A stretch of DNA of 64,000 nt from Tabrizicola sp. (GTDB lineage Bacteria > Pseudomonadota > Alphaproteobacteria > Rhodobacterales > Rhodobacteraceae). Position 1 is the first letter of the stretch; every line of letters starts with the position of its first letter. Below are positions 1 through 9,214 of the stretch, one piece after another. Below the pieces are notes generated by a model, which saw only the letters and a list, made by a program, of their open reading frames with translations, had not been told where the DNA came from and did no database searches. The stretch lies in contig NZ_JALHQD010000002.1 of assembly GCF_022842145.1 (NCBI RefSeq), forward strand, positions 1 through 64,000, in the 5' to 3' direction. The position numbers and the translations under genes were made by a program.

Positions 1-1326
1 GAGGTGTTGCGCCTGCAATCGGCGGCGCGGAACAGCCTGGAGTGGTTCGAGCGGGTCGAACGCTATCTCGACATGGCACCGATGCAGTTTGCCTATTCCC
101 TTTTGACGCGCAGCCAGCGGATCTCCCACGAGAACCTGCGCCTGCGCGACCCGGCATGGTTGAGAACGGCAGAGGACTGGTTCCAGTCGCAGGCGGGTGG
201 TCAACCCGGCCGCCAGCCAATGTTCGCGCCGTTCCAGCTGCGCGACATGCGGCTGGAGAACCGGGTCGTCGTCAGCCCGATGGCGCAGTACAGGGCGGTG
301 GATGGCTGTCCGACCGACTGGCATTTCGTCCATTACGCTGAACGCGCCAAGGGTGGGGCGGGCCTAGTGTATGTGGAAATGACCTGTGTCTCGCCCGAAG
401 GCCGGATCACTCCGGGCTGTCCGGGGCTTTATGCGCCGGAGCATGAGATTGCGTGGAAGCGGCTGGTGGACTTCGTCCATGCAGAAACCAAGGCCAAGCT
501 GTGCTGTCAGATCGGCCATTCAGGACGGAAGGGCAGCACTCAGCTGGGCTGGGAGGAGGGGGATGCTCCCTTGGTCGACGGGAACTGGCCGGTGATGAGT
601 GCAAGCGCGGTCGCGTGGAGCAGCCGGAATGCGGTTCCGAAGGCGATGACCCGGGCCGACATGGACCTGGTGCGCGAGCAGTTCGTTGGCTCGACCCAAA
701 TGGCGGCGCGGGCCGGATTTGACATTATCGAACTTCACGCGGCGCATGGATATCTGATATCATCCTTTATAAGTCCAAAATCAAACATCCGGACCGACGA
801 GTATGGCGGAAGCCTGGAGAACCGGATGCGCTGGCCTCTTGAAGTGTTCCGTGCGATGCGGGCGGCCTGGCCGGCGGGAAAGCCGATGTCAGTCCGCATC
901 TCTGCCAGCGACTGGGTTGGGGACGAAGGGGTGACCCCGGACGAAGCGGTGGAGATTGCCAAAGCTTTCGCGGAAGCAGGTGCCGATGTCATCGACGTAA
1001 GCGCCGGCCAGACCAGCACAGATGCGATGCCGGTCTATGGTCGGATGTTCCAGACCCCCTTCAGCGACCGCATCCGCAACGAGGCTGGCCTTGCCACGAT
1101 CGCGGTGGGCAACATCACCGAGGCCGATCAGGTGAACGGCATCCTTCTGGCCGGCCGGGCCGATCTTGTGGCGCTTGCGCGGCCGCATCTGGCCGACCCC
1201 TACTGGACGCTGCACGCGGCGGTGCAGGCGGGGGATGACAAGGTGTTCTGGCCGAACCCCTATCTCAACGGCCGCGACCAGGCGTTGCGGTTGCAGGCGC
1301 GGGCGCAAGAGGTGATCCGCGCATGA
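1..1326 (+). CDS. Fused aryl-CoA monooxygenase/OYE-type reductase, 5'-truncated by the window (2-aminobenzoyl-CoA or salicylyl-CoA type)
   Basis: The frame is open from base 1, so the start lies outside the window. The first ~60 visible residues, including [18 protein letters not shown], look like the C-terminal tail of a flavin monooxygenase of the salicylyl-CoA 5-hydroxylase/2-aminobenzoyl-CoA monooxygenase type. From about visible residue 72 ([16 protein letters not shown]) a complete Old Yellow Enzyme-type FMN reductase follows, with [17 protein letters not shown] and [10 protein letters not shown]. This monooxygenase-reductase fusion is the hallmark of 2-aminobenzoyl-CoA monooxygenase/reductase, which hydroxylates and then reduces the aromatic ring of the CoA thioester. 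Single-domain salicylyl-CoA hydroxylases lack the second half. The stop overlaps the next start by 4 bases. The RidA-like and ligase genes downstream favour the anthranilate substrate, but salicylate is not excluded. Confidence 0.85.
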   Translation, partial: EVLRLQSAARNSLEWFERVERYLDMAPMQFAYSLLTRSQRISHENLRLRDPAWLRTAEDWFQSQAGGQPGRQPMFAPFQLRDMRLENRVVVSPMAQYRAVDGCPTDWHFVHYAERAKGGAGLVYVEMTCVSPEGRITPGCPGLYAPEHEIAWKRLVDFVHAETKAKLCCQIGHSGRKGSTQLGWEEGDAPLVDGNWPVMSASAVAWSSRNAVPKAMTRADMDLVREQFVGSTQMAARAGFDIIELHAAHGYLISSFISPKSNIRTDEYGGSLENRMRWPLEVFRAMRAAWPAGKPMSVRISASDWVGDEGVTPDEAVEIAKAFAEAGADVIDVSAGQTSTDAMPVYGRMFQTPFSDRIRNEAGLATIAVGNITEADQVNGILLAGRADLVALARPHLADPYWTLHAAVQAGDDKVFWPNPYLNGRDQALRLQARAQEVIRA

Positions 1327-2060
1327 CGCTGCAGGGCAAGCGCGTGCTGATCACGGGTGGCGGCTCTGGTGCCGGGGCCGACCTGGCGCGCGGCTTTGCC
1401 GGGGCAGGGGCTGAGGTGGTGATTGCAGGCCGTCGCGGAGAGGCCTTGCGCGCCGTGGCAGAGCCTTTGGGCGCGCGTTGGGTGCAGGCCGACGTCACAG
1501 ACGAGACTTCCGTGCAACAGATGTACGCGGCGGTGGGTGCTTGCGATATCATCATCGCGAATGCGGGGGCCGCCGACAGCGGGGTGATGGCAAAGACGAC
1601 GCTGGCGCAGTGGAACGCGATGATCGCTGTGAACCTGACGGGGGTTTTCCTGACCTTCCGTGAGGCTTTGGGGCAGTTTGCCGGGAATGGACGGCTGATC
1701 GCCGTTGCCTCGACGGCGGGCCTGAAGGGCTATGCCAAGGTCGCACCCTATGCGGCGGCGAAGCATGGCGTGGTGGGTCTGGTGCGGTCGCTCGCGCTGG
1801 AGGTGGCGCGGAAGGGGATCACGGTCAACGCGATCTGTCCGGGGTTTCTGGATACCCCGATGACTGACCATTCGGTGCAGGTGATTGCGGAGAAGACCGG
1901 GAAATCTTTGGCCGAGGCACGTGCGGCGCTGGAGGCGCTTAGCCCGCAGGGTCGGCTGTACCAACCATCCGAGGTGACGGCGGCGGCGCTGTATCTGGCG
2001 TCGGATGGGGCGTCAGGGGTGAACGGGGCCTGCCTTGCGATCTCGGGGGGCGAGGTATGA
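1323..2060 (+). CDS. SDR-family dehydrogenase (3-hydroxyacyl-CoA dehydrogenase-like)
   Basis: A 245-residue classical short-chain dehydrogenase. The cofactor motif TGGGSGAG is at residues 11-18, the NAG motif at 80-82, and the catalytic Ser130, Tyr143 and Lys147 (YAAAK) are all present. It probably oxidises a hydroxyacyl-CoA or ring-hydroxyl intermediate of the aromatic-CoA pathway with NAD(P)+. It starts inside the last codons of the monooxygenase/reductase gene (ATGA overlap), and its own stop overlaps the MarR gene by 4 bases, so it is translationally coupled in the operon. The substrate cannot be read from the sequence. Confidence 0.85.
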   Translation: MTLQGKRVLITGGGSGAGADLARGFAGAGAEVVIAGRRGEALRAVAEPLGARWVQADVTDETSVQQMYAAVGACDIIIANAGAADSGVMAKTTLAQWNAMIAVNLTGVFLTFREALGQFAGNGRLIAVASTAGLKGYAKVAPYAAAKHGVVGLVRSLALEVARKGITVNAICPGFLDTPMTDHSVQVIAEKTGKSLAEARAALEALSPQGRLYQPSEVTAAALYLASDGASGVNGACLAISGGEV

Positions 2061-2485
2061 GCGAGGGCTCGAAGCGACGGCTTAAGATGTGGATCCGGCT
2101 TCTGGGCGTGACCCGTGCGGCCGAGAACGAGCTTCGGGAATACCTGCGGCTAAACCACGAGACCACGCTGCCGCGCTTCGATGTGATGGCCGCCTTGTAC
2201 CGCCGTCGCGAGGGCGTAACGATGAGCGAGCTATCCCGGATGCTGCTGGTGTCCAACGGGAATGCAACGGCGGTGGTCGACCGGCTGGAGGGCGAGGGAC
2301 TTGTGCTTCGCACGCCTTCGGAGGTGGACCGCCGGACGGTGCATGTCGCTTTGACGGCGGAAGGCACCCGGGCCTTCGAGACGATGGCCGAGGGGCATGA
2401 GGCCGAGGTGGCTCGGCACTTCTCGGACTTGACGGAAGACGAACTGGACCAGATGACCGCGATCCTGAAGAGGATGGGACGATGA
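2057..2485 (+). CDS. MarR-family transcriptional regulator
   Basis: A 142-residue winged-helix protein. The recognition region around residues 55-75 ([24 protein letters not shown]) and the wing ([16 protein letters not shown]) fit the MarR family. It sits inside the catabolic operon, with 4-base overlaps on both sides. MarR-type regulators of aryl-CoA clusters are typically derepressed by the CoA thioester of the substrate. By inference this one autoregulates the operon. The operon promoter lies upstream of the window, so no operator can be shown here. Confidence 0.85.
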   Translation: MSEGSKRRLKMWIRLLGVTRAAENELREYLRLNHETTLPRFDVMAALYRRREGVTMSELSRMLLVSNGNATAVVDRLEGEGLVLRTPSEVDRRTVHVALTAEGTRAFETMAEGHEAEVARHFSDLTEDELDQMTAILKRMGR

Positions 2486-3294
2486 CGACAATGGCCAATC
2501 TGGTGCCGAAGCATTTCCTTTGGGAGGTCGAGGACCGGATCGCCGTGGTCCGACTGAACCGGCCCGACCGGAAGAACCCGCTGACCTTCGAAAGCTATGC
2601 CGAGCTGCGCGACACCTTCCGGGCGCTGGTTTATGCGTCGGATGTGGACGTCGTGGTCTTTTCCTCGAACGGGGGGAACTTCTGTTCAGGCGGTGATGTG
2701 CATGACATCATCGGCCCCTTGATCGGGTTGCCGATGAAGGATCTGCTGGCGTTCACCCGGATGACGGGTGATCTGGTCAAGGCGATGATCGGCTGCGGCA
2801 AGCCGATCATCGCGGCGGTTGACGGGGTCGCGGTGGGGGCCGGGGCGATCATCGCTATGGCCTCGGACCTGCGGCTGGCGACGCCCTCAGCCAAGTGTGC
2901 GTTCCTGTTCACCCGGGTCGGGCTGGCGGGCAGCGACATGGGGGCCTGCGCAATGCTGCCTCGGATCATCGGACAAGGTCGGGCAGCAGAGCTTTTGTAC
3001 ACCGGGCGTACAATGGGCGCCGAGGAGGGCGAACGCTGGGGCTTCTGGAATTCGCTTCATGCTGCCGATGCGCTGGAGACCGAGGCGATGGCGCTGGCGC
3101 GACGGCTGGCCTCGGGGCCGACCTTTGCACACGGGGTCACCAAGACGCAGCTGAACCAGGAATGGAACATGGGGCTGGAGCAGGCAATCGAGGCCGAGGC
3201 GCAGGCTCAGGCGATCTGCATGCAGACGAAGGACTTTGAGCGCGCTTACCGGGCCTTCGTCGCCAAGGAAAAGCCGGTGTTTCAGGGGGACTGA
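2482..3294 (+). CDS. Crotonase-fold enzyme, hydratase glutamates not conserved
   Basis: A 270-residue enoyl-CoA hydratase/isomerase-superfamily protein. The oxyanion-hole region [11 protein letters not shown] and the second loop [18 protein letters not shown] are clear. By eye alignment to enoyl-CoA hydratase, the two catalytic glutamates are absent: the GGGCEL position reads GAGAII, and the PE position reads [11 protein letters not shown] segment instead resembles the Asp-bearing loop of MenB and BadI (2-ketocyclohexanecarboxyl-CoA ring hydrolase). A ring-opening or isomerising role is therefore at least as likely as hydration. The start at 2482 overlaps marR by 4 bases; an alternative ATG lies at 2491. 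A stem-loop follows the stop. Confidence 0.8.
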   Translation: MTTMANLVPKHFLWEVEDRIAVVRLNRPDRKNPLTFESYAELRDTFRALVYASDVDVVVFSSNGGNFCSGGDVHDIIGPLIGLPMKDLLAFTRMTGDLVKAMIGCGKPIIAAVDGVAVGAGAIIAMASDLRLATPSAKCAFLFTRVGLAGSDMGACAMLPRIIGQGRAAELLYTGRTMGAEEGERWGFWNSLHAADALETEAMALARRLASGPTFAHGVTKTQLNQEWNMGLEQAIEAEAQAQAICMQTKDFERAYRAFVAKEKPVFQGD

Positions 3295-3301
3295 TGGCGG
3301 A

Positions 3302-3324
3302 CCGGGGGCTTGCGCAGCCCCCGG
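3302..3324. other. Stem-loop between crotonase and acyl-CoA dehydrogenase genes
   Basis: A perfect inverted repeat has 9-base arms, CCGGGGGCT and AGCCCCCGG, around the 5-base loop TGCGC. It starts a few bases after the crotonase stop. No T-run follows. It may moderate read-through or protect the upstream mRNA inside the operon rather than end transcription. Confidence 0.55.
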
Positions 3325-3333
3325 ACCCCCCGC

Positions 3334-3356
3334 GGGATATTTGGGCAAAGATGAAA
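3334..3356 (+). repeat. Dispersed intergenic element, copy A (23-base core)
   Basis: These 23 bases are identical to 48200-48222 and related to 28771-28804 and 48137-48170 (opposite orientation). The core contains GATATTTGGGCAAAGATGAA. Its last base is the A of the acyl-CoA dehydrogenase ATG, so the element forms the translation initiation region of that gene. Confidence 0.7.
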
Positions 3357-4492
3357 TGAGCGATGTCACCTTCCTGAACTGGCCGTTTTTCGAGCCCCGC
3401 CACCGCGAGCTGGCGGCGGCGCTGGAGGAGTGGTGCGCGGCCAACCTGCCGGTGTCACATGGCGATGTGGATGCAGCCTGCAAGGCCCTGGTCGCTGCTT
3501 TGGGGGCGGGGGGCTGGCTGAAGCATTCGGGCGCGGCCGAGGGGGAGCGGCTCGACGTGCGGTCCTTGTGCCTGATCCGCGAGACGCTGGCGCGGCATGA
3601 CGGGCTGGCGGATTTTGCCTTTGCGATGCAGGGGCTGGGGATGGGGGCGGTGTCGCTGTTCGGGACCAGTGAGCAGCGCGAGTGGCTGGGGCGGACGCGG
3701 GTTGGACAGGCGATTTCCGGCTTTGCGCTGACCGAACCGGGGTCCGGATCGGACGTGGCCGCGACGGCGACGGTGGCGGAGCGGGTGCAGGGCGGCTGGC
3801 GTCTGTCGGGGGACAAGACGTATATCTCGAACGGCGGGATTGCCGATGTCTATGTGATCTTCGCGCGGACTGGCGAGGCTCCAGGGGCCAAGGGGTTGTC
3901 GGCGTTCCTGCTGCCTGCCGATGCCTTGGGACTGGAGGTGGTCAGCCGGATCGAGGTGATGGCGCCACATCCCCTGGCGCATCTGCGGCTTGACGGGGTG
4001 GAGCTTCCGGCGGGTGCGTTGATCGGCAAGCCTGGCGAGGGGTTCAAGATCGCGATGTCGGTGCTGGACGTCTTCCGCTCGACCGTCGGGGCGGCTGCAC
4101 TGGGATTTGCGCGGCGTGCCCTGGACGAAGCTCTGGATCGGACACAGAGCCGCCGTATCCAGGGGCAAACCCTCAGCGAACTGCAACTGGTGCAGGGGCA
4201 CCTGGCGGACATGGCGCTCGAAATCGACGCCGCGGCGCTGCTGGTCTACCGGGCGGCCTGGGTAAAGGACATGGGCGCGGCGCGGGTCAGCCGCGAAGCC
4301 GCAATGGCGAAGCTTTATGCCACCGAGGCCGCACAGCGTGTGATCGACATGGCCGTCCAGTTGCATGGTGGCGATGGGGTTCGGCAGGGTTTCGCAGTCG
4401 AAAGCCTTTACCGCGAGATCCGGGCGCTGCGGATCTATGAGGGCGCAAGTGACGTGCAGCGGATCGTCATTGCGCGGAGCATCCTTGGATGA
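3356..4492 (+). CDS. Acyl-CoA dehydrogenase
   Basis: A 378-residue FAD-dependent acyl-CoA dehydrogenase. [11 protein letters not shown] at about residues 122-132 is the FAD/substrate signature, and [11 protein letters not shown] near the C-terminus carries the usual catalytic glutamate. It would introduce an alpha,beta double bond into a CoA thioester and pass electrons to ETF. The frame is open further upstream, but ATG 3356 fits the conserved N-terminus and the preceding non-coding stem-loop and repeat. The stop overlaps the thioesterase by 4 bases. In the aromatic-CoA operon it would act on the reduced ring or on the ring-opened acid. Confidence 0.88.
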   Translation: MSDVTFLNWPFFEPRHRELAAALEEWCAANLPVSHGDVDAACKALVAALGAGGWLKHSGAAEGERLDVRSLCLIRETLARHDGLADFAFAMQGLGMGAVSLFGTSEQREWLGRTRVGQAISGFALTEPGSGSDVAATATVAERVQGGWRLSGDKTYISNGGIADVYVIFARTGEAPGAKGLSAFLLPADALGLEVVSRIEVMAPHPLAHLRLDGVELPAGALIGKPGEGFKIAMSVLDVFRSTVGAAALGFARRALDEALDRTQSRRIQGQTLSELQLVQGHLADMALEIDAAALLVYRAAWVKDMGAARVSREAAMAKLYATEAAQRVIDMAVQLHGGDGVRQGFAVESLYREIRALRIYEGASDVQRIVIARSILG

Positions 4493-4902
4493 CCTACGAG
4501 CGCCTGATCCAGATCGAGTTCAACCATTGCGACCCGGCGGGGATCGTCTTCTATCCCCGTTACTTCGAAATGGTGAACTCGGTCATCGAGAACTTCTTTG
4601 CCGATGTGGTCGGGCGTTCGTTCGCTTCCATGCACTTTGGCGCATCCAATGGGGTGCCCACGGTGGCGATGGAGGCCGTGTTCCAGAAGGCCTCGCGGCT
4701 GGGCGAGAAGGTGCGGTTCACGCTTCGGGTGGAGAAGGTCGGGGGCTCGTCGGTGAAGATGTGGGTCGAAGGGCATGGCCCGGATGGTTTGCGGCTGAAG
4801 GTTGGGATGACGCTCGCCTGGATCGACGGGATGAAGGCGGCGCCCTGGCCCGCAGAGATGCGGGCGGCTCTGGAGCGGTACAGGGAGACACAGGATGCAT
4901 GA
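4489..4902 (+). CDS. 4-hydroxybenzoyl-CoA-type (hot-dog) thioesterase
   Basis: A 137-residue hot-dog thioesterase with the motif [18 protein letters not shown], whose Asp is the usual catalytic residue of the 4-HBT family. It would hydrolyse an aryl- or acyl-CoA, either as a pathway step (for example gentisyl-CoA to gentisate in the salicylate variant) or as a release valve that recovers CoA from dead-end thioesters. The gene overlaps the dehydrogenase upstream by 4 bases and the RidA gene downstream by 8. Confidence 0.85.
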   Translation: MTYERLIQIEFNHCDPAGIVFYPRYFEMVNSVIENFFADVVGRSFASMHFGASNGVPTVAMEAVFQKASRLGEKVRFTLRVEKVGGSSVKMWVEGHGPDGLRLKVGMTLAWIDGMKAAPWPAEMRAALERYRETQDA

Positions 4903-5293
4903 GGTTCTTCATCCCAAGCACTGGAAAGCGGCGCGGGGCTATTCCAACGGTATCGCAGCTGAAGGGCGCATGGTCTTTACCGGCGGGATCATCGGCTGGA
5001 ATGCTGACCAGGAGTTCGAGACAGACGACTTCGTGGGCCAGGTGGGACAGGCCTTGCGGTCCATCGTCGAAGTGCTGGGCGAGGCCGGGGCAGGGCCGGA
5101 ACATCTCGTGCGGTTGACCTGGTACGTGACCGACAAGCGGGAATACCTAGGCAGTCTCAAGGAGTTGGGATTGGTCTACAAGGCGGTGATCGGGCGGACC
5201 TATCCGGCGATGGCTCTGGTGCAGGTGGTGGCGCTGGTCGAGGACCGGGCAAAAGTGGAAATCGAGGCGACTGCCGTCATTCCGAAAGCGTGA
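4895..5293 (+). CDS. RidA/YjgF/UK114-family protein lacking the canonical arginine
   Basis: A 132-residue Rid-family protein with the typical C-terminal VEIEATAVI. Canonical RidA hydrolyses 2-aminoacrylate-type enamines and imines and uses an arginine (Arg105 in E. coli, in the segment FPARSCVEVARLP) to hold the substrate carboxylate. Here the aligned segment reads YPAMALVQVVALV, with Met106 in that place. The first product of 2-aminobenzoyl-CoA monooxygenase/reductase is a cyclic enamine whose carboxylate is tied up as a CoA thioester, so an Arg-less Rid protein is a plausible enamine hydrolase for it. This is inference from family chemistry and operon context. Confidence 0.82.
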   Translation: MHEVLHPKHWKAARGYSNGIAAEGRMVFTGGIIGWNADQEFETDDFVGQVGQALRSIVEVLGEAGAGPEHLVRLTWYVTDKREYLGSLKELGLVYKAVIGRTYPAMALVQVVALVEDRAKVEIEATAVIPKA

Positions 5294-5302
5294 GGAGTCG
5301 AC

Positions 5303-6916
5303 ATGCTGGGACCTACAGGACATAGCGACTCGTTCAGCCGCGACCGGCTACCCGCGCCAGAGGATTGGCCGGAGATCAGGTTGCAGGGCTTCGACTATCT
5401 GGAGTGGCTGAATGTCGGCGTGGAACTGACCGATGCGATGGTGGCCAAGGGCTTCGGCGACAACACGGCTCTGATCGGCAACGGGCGGAGCCGCACGTAC
5501 AAGGAATTGACCGACTGGTCGAACCGCATCGCCCACGCGCTGGCCGAGGATTACGGGGTCAAGCCCGGCAACCGGGTGCTGATCCGGTCGGCCAACAACC
5601 CGGCGATGGTGGCCTGCTGGCTGGCGGCGACAAAGGCGGGCGCGGTGGTGGTCAACACCATGCCGATGCTGCGCACGGGCGAGCTTTCGCAGATCGTCGA
5701 CAAAGCCGAGATCACTCATGCGTTGTGCGATACTCGGCTGATGGAAGAACTGGTCGCCTGCGCCAAGGGCTCGCGCCACCTTCGAACCGTGGTGGGCTTT
5801 GACGGCACGGCGAACCATGATGCCGAACTGGACCGGGTGGCGCTGTCGAAGTCGGTGAAGTTCCAGGCAGTGCCGACGGGGCGGGACGACGTGGCGCTGT
5901 TGGGCTTCACCTCGGGCACGACGGGCGAGCCGAAGGCGACCATGCACTTTCACCGCGATCTCATGATCATCGCCGACGGCTATGCGAAAGAGGTGCTTGG
6001 CGTAACGCCGGAAGATGTCTTCGTCGGCTCTCCTCCCCTGGCCTTCACCTTTGGCCTTGGGGGCCTCGCGGTCTTTCCACTGCGCTTCGGGGCAGCAGCG
6101 GCGCTGCTGGAGCAGGCCTCCCCGCCGAACATGATCGAGATCATCCAGAAGCACCGCGCCACGGTCTGCTTCACCGCGCCCACAGCCTACCGCGTGATGC
6201 TGAAAGCGATGGCGGAAGGGGCGGACCTGTCGTCCCTGCGGGCGGCGGTCAGCGCCGGCGAGACGCTGCCAGCCCCGGTCTATGAGGAGTGGATGCAGAA
6301 GACCGGCAAGCCCATGCTGGACGGGATCGGCGCGACCGAGATGCTGCACATCTTCATCACCAACCGCTTTGATGATCACCATCCGGCCTGCACTGGACGG
6401 CCCGTGACCGGCTATGAGGCCCGGATCGTGGGCGATGACATGCAGGAGCTTCCCCGCGGGGAAGTCGGGCGGCTGGCTGTGCGCGGGCCAACCGGGTGCC
6501 GGTATCTCTCGGACCAGCGGCAGAAGAAGTACGTCAAGGCGGGATGGAACCTGACTGGCGACAGTTTCTGGCAGGACGAAGAGGGCCGCTTCCACTTTGC
6601 TGCGCGGTCCGACGACATGATCATCAGTGCCGGCTACAACATCGCGGGGCCGGAGGTGGAGGCAGCGCTCCTCTCACATCCCGCCGTGCTGGAATGCGCT
6701 GTCATCGGCTCACCGGATGAGGAGCGGGGCCAGGTGGTTGAGGCGCATGTGGTCCTGGCAGAAGGGCACACGCCAGACGACCTTCTGGTCAAGATCCTGC
6801 AGGACCACGTCAAGCGCGCCATCGCGCCCTACAAGTACCCCCGTCGGGTAGTTTTCACCGATGCGTTGCCCAAGACCCAGACCGGCAAGATCCAGCGTTT
6901 CCGCCTGCGGACCTGA
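5303..6916 (+). CDS. Aryl-CoA ligase (benzoate/2-aminobenzoate-CoA ligase family)
   Basis: A 537-residue ANL-superfamily ligase. The ATP loop [15 protein letters not shown] lies near residues 197-211, [11 protein letters not shown] is motif A5, [15 protein letters not shown] carries the adenylate-binding Asp, and [10 protein letters not shown] carries the catalytic lysine. The Met-rich N-terminal architecture and GATEMLHIF are typical of benzoate/2-aminobenzoate-CoA ligases. It activates the aromatic acid to its CoA thioester with ATP and so begins the pathway, although it is the last gene of the operon. GAGGAG just upstream of ATG 5303 is the ribosome-binding site. Confidence 0.85.
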   Translation: MLGPTGHSDSFSRDRLPAPEDWPEIRLQGFDYLEWLNVGVELTDAMVAKGFGDNTALIGNGRSRTYKELTDWSNRIAHALAEDYGVKPGNRVLIRSANNPAMVACWLAATKAGAVVVNTMPMLRTGELSQIVDKAEITHALCDTRLMEELVACAKGSRHLRTVVGFDGTANHDAELDRVALSKSVKFQAVPTGRDDVALLGFTSGTTGEPKATMHFHRDLMIIADGYAKEVLGVTPEDVFVGSPPLAFTFGLGGLAVFPLRFGAAAALLEQASPPNMIEIIQKHRATVCFTAPTAYRVMLKAMAEGADLSSLRAAVSAGETLPAPVYEEWMQKTGKPMLDGIGATEMLHIFITNRFDDHHPACTGRPVTGYEARIVGDDMQELPRGEVGRLAVRGPTGCRYLSDQRQKKYVKAGWNLTGDSFWQDEEGRFHFAARSDDMIISAGYNIAGPEVEAALLSHPAVLECAVIGSPDEERGQVVEAHVVLAEGHTPDDLLVKILQDHVKRAIAPYKYPRRVVFTDALPKTQTGKIQRFRLRT

Positions 6917-7017
6917 CCTATTCCAGAATCCGCTTGAATCCCCCCCCCATCAGGGGCATATCGCCCCCCGGAAGCCTGCGGGGATCAACCTGCGGGCCCA
7001 TCTGCAATGGAGAGACC

Positions 7018-7236
7018 ATGGCCAAGGAAGACATTCTCGAATTCCCCGGTGTCGTGAAGGAACTCCTGCCGAACGCGACATTCAGGGTCGAACTCGAGAA
7101 CGGCCATGAGTTGATCGCGGTGATGGCAGGCAAGATGCGCAAGAACCGCATCCGTGTTCTGGCCGGCGATAAGGTTCAGGTCGAAATGACCCCCTACGAC
7201 CTGTCGAAGGGCCGCATCAACTACCGCTTCAAGTGA
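7018..7236 (+). CDS. infA: Translation initiation factor IF-1
   Basis: A 72-residue S1/OB-fold protein. [19 protein letters not shown] and [19 protein letters not shown] are diagnostic, and the length is the family standard. IF-1 binds the A site of the 30S subunit and helps IF-2 and IF-3 in initiation. ATG 7018 was chosen over upstream in-frame codons because it gives the conserved N-terminus and follows a GGAGAG ribosome-binding site. It heads the infA-maf-RNase-yacG block. Confidence 0.97.
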   Translation: MAKEDILEFPGVVKELLPNATFRVELENGHELIAVMAGKMRKNRIRVLAGDKVQVEMTPYDLSKGRINYRFK

Positions 7237-7280
7237 GCGCATCCCGAAACGTGGGAACCGGTTTTCGGACCCAGATGCGC
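7237..7280. repeat. Large palindrome behind infA, alphaproteobacterial intergenic-repeat type
   Basis: The outer arms GCGCATC (7237-7243) and GATGCGC (7274-7280) enclose inner near-arms CCGAAAC (7244-7250) and GTTTTCGG (7261-7268). The GTGGGAACCGGTTTTCGG core resembles a repeat that I recall as common between genes of alphaproteobacteria. It begins directly after the infA stop and can fold into a long hairpin, so it may act as a terminator or mRNA 3' stabiliser. No T-run follows. Confidence 0.65.
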
Positions 7281-7292
7281 GTGGATTTCTGA

Positions 7293-7868
7293 ATGCGTCT
7301 CATTTTGGGATCAGCCAGCCCGCGCCGCAAGGAATTGCTGGAGCAGCTGGGCATCGTGCCCGACCTGATCCTGCCCCCGGACATCGACGAGGACCCCCGC
7401 AAGGGAGAACTCCCCCGGCCCTATTGCCTGCGGCTTGCGCGGGAAAAGGCTTTGGCCGTGCCTGCAGGGCCTGATGATGTAGTCCTTTGCGCCGATACGA
7501 CGGTTGCCCTGGGCCGCCGCATTCTTGGCAAACCGGCCGATGCTGGCGAGGCGGCGGCTTTCCTGACAGCACTTGCTGGTCGCCGCCATCAGGTAATCAC
7601 CGGTATAGCGGTGCGGCGCGGTGACCGGGTGCTGGTGCGGGAAAGTCTCAGCACGGTAAAGATGAAGCGCCTTTCCGATGCAGAACTGAACGGCTATCTC
7701 GCCAGCAACGAATGGCAGGGCAAGGCCGGCGGCTATGGGATCCAGGGACTTGCGGGTGCCTTCATCCCTTGGATCTCGGGGTCCTTCACCGGCATCATGG
7801 GCCTGCCCGTGGCCGAAACGGCGGTACTTTTGACAGCGATCGGCTATCCGGTCTGGAGGCAGGAATGA
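7293..7868 (+). CDS. maf: Maf-family nucleotide pyrophosphatase
   Basis: A 191-residue Maf/YhdE-family protein. It has the N-terminal [11 protein letters not shown], the LCADTTVAL segment with the catalytic Asp, and the conserved [12 protein letters not shown]. Maf proteins hydrolyse dTTP/UTP or modified nucleotides to monophosphate and PPi and are linked to nucleotide-pool cleaning. The stop overlaps the RNase start by 4 bases, so the two are co-translated. Confidence 0.92.
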   Translation: MRLILGSASPRRKELLEQLGIVPDLILPPDIDEDPRKGELPRPYCLRLAREKALAVPAGPDDVVLCADTTVALGRRILGKPADAGEAAAFLTALAGRRHQVITGIAVRRGDRVLVRESLSTVKMKRLSDAELNGYLASNEWQGKAGGYGIQGLAGAFIPWISGSFTGIMGLPVAETAVLLTAIGYPVWRQE

Positions 7869-8905
7869 AGGGCCGTTTGCTGGTTTTGGACGAGATCGAC
7901 GGCCGCGAGGCGGCGGCGTTGCTGGTCGACGGGCAGCTGGAAGAGCTTGCCATTGACCCCTTGGGCGACATGGCCGTCCCGGGTGCGATCTACCGGGCCG
8001 TCGCCGACCGTCCGGTCAAAGGCCAGGGCGGCATCTTCGTCAAGCTGCCCGACGGCACCTCGGGCTTTCTTAGACAGATCTCTGGCGTAGCCCCCGGACA
8101 GCGGCTGCTCGTCCAGGTTACCGGGCCGGCTGAACCGGGCAAGGCCATCCCCGTCACATCGCGCCTGCTGTTCAAGTCGCGGTTTGCAATCGTCACTCCG
8201 GACGCACCGGGCCTGAACATTTCGCGCAAGATCAAGGACGAGGAGCGGCGTGCGGAACTCTCCGCTCTGGCGCAGACCGGAATGACAGGCGCAAATGAGC
8301 AGCTTGGCCTGATCCTGCGCTCCAGTTGCCTTGAGGCCGAGGATCAGGCCATCGCCGAAGACATCGCCGCAATGCGTGGCCTTGCAGAGGCGGTGCTTGC
8401 CGACAACTCTGGTCCGCCCGAACTGCTGGTCGATGGTCCCACGGCCCACGACCTCGCGTTCCGCGACTGGCTCGAGCCGGCAGTGGACGATGCCGACACC
8501 GACCCTGAAAGCTTCGAACGCCACGGCGTGGCCGAGATGCTGGACGCCCTGCGGGCTCCCCGCGTTGCGCTGGATGCCGGTGGTCACATGATGATCGAGC
8601 CGACCAGAGCCCTCGTCGCGGTTGACGTGAACACCGGCCCGGATACCTCACCCGCGGCGGCATTGAAGGCCAACATCGCCGCCGCCCGCGACCTGCCGCG
8701 CCAGATGCGGCTGCGCGGCCTGGGAGGGCAGGTGGTGGTGGACTTCGCCCCGATGCCCAAGCGTGACCGTCATATCCTGGACCAGGTCCTGAAGGCCGCC
8801 TTCAAGACCGACGGCGAGGCGAACCTTGCCGGCTGGACCACGCTCGGCCTTTATGAGCTGACCCGCAAGCGCGACCGCCTGCCGTTGTCGGAGCTTCTGC
8901 CATGA
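7865..8905 (+). CDS. Short RNase E/G-family protein
   Basis: A 346-residue relative of RNase G. An S1-like segment occupies roughly residues 35-95, followed by an RNase-H-like part. The DNase I-like catalytic core is recognisable from [12 protein letters not shown] and [14 protein letters not shown], which hold the Mg-binding aspartates. It is clearly shorter than E. coli RNase G (about 490 residues) and shows no CPxCxG zinc-link motif, so tetramerisation of the E. coli type is unlikely. It is probably a ribonuclease in rRNA or mRNA processing. Coupled by 4-base overlaps to maf and yacG. Confidence 0.85.
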   Translation: MKGRLLVLDEIDGREAAALLVDGQLEELAIDPLGDMAVPGAIYRAVADRPVKGQGGIFVKLPDGTSGFLRQISGVAPGQRLLVQVTGPAEPGKAIPVTSRLLFKSRFAIVTPDAPGLNISRKIKDEERRAELSALAQTGMTGANEQLGLILRSSCLEAEDQAIAEDIAAMRGLAEAVLADNSGPPELLVDGPTAHDLAFRDWLEPAVDDADTDPESFERHGVAEMLDALRAPRVALDAGGHMMIEPTRALVAVDVNTGPDTSPAAALKANIAAARDLPRQMRLRGLGGQVVVDFAPMPKRDRHILDQVLKAAFKTDGEANLAGWTTLGLYELTRKRDRLPLSELLP

Positions 8906-9078
8906 GCTGCCCGATCTGCGGCAAGCCAACTGCCGCCGATTACCGCCCCTTCTGCTCCCGCCGCTGTGCCGACGTGGACCTAGGCCGCTGGCTGAACGAA
9001 AGCTACCGGATACCGGCGGAAACCGAGGATGAAGCCGAAGAGGTGCCGCCGGAAGAGACCCCACCCCGGGCGCACTAA
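8902..9078 (+). CDS. yacG: DNA gyrase inhibitor YacG
   Basis: A 58-residue zinc protein whose four cysteines CPICGK and FCSRRCADVDLGRW match the YacG family. The acidic C-terminal tail (ETEDEAEEVPPEE) is also typical. YacG binds GyrB and inhibits gyrase in E. coli. The ATGA overlap with the RNase gene at 8902 fixes the start. Confidence 0.93.
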   Translation: MSCPICGKPTAADYRPFCSRRCADVDLGRWLNESYRIPAETEDEAEEVPPEETPPRAH

Positions 9079-9138
9079 GGGGTGTTTTCCCTCTGGACAG
9101 CCCCCCGCCGCTTGGGTATCACCCGCCCACCAAACGGT

Positions 9139-9214
9139 GCCCAGATAGCTCAGTTGGTAGAGCAGCGGATTGAAAATCCGCGTGTCGCTGGTTCGATTCC
9201 GGCTCTGGGCACCA
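9139..9214 (+). tRNA. tRNA-Phe (GAA)
   Basis: A 76-base cloverleaf. The acceptor arms GCCCAGA and TCTGGGC are followed by discriminator A and an encoded CCA (9212-9214). The D arm is GCTCAGTTGGTAGAGC, the anticodon GAA is at 9172-9174 in loop TTGAAAA, and the T loop is TTCGATT. It lies 60 bases after yacG. Confidence 0.97.
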
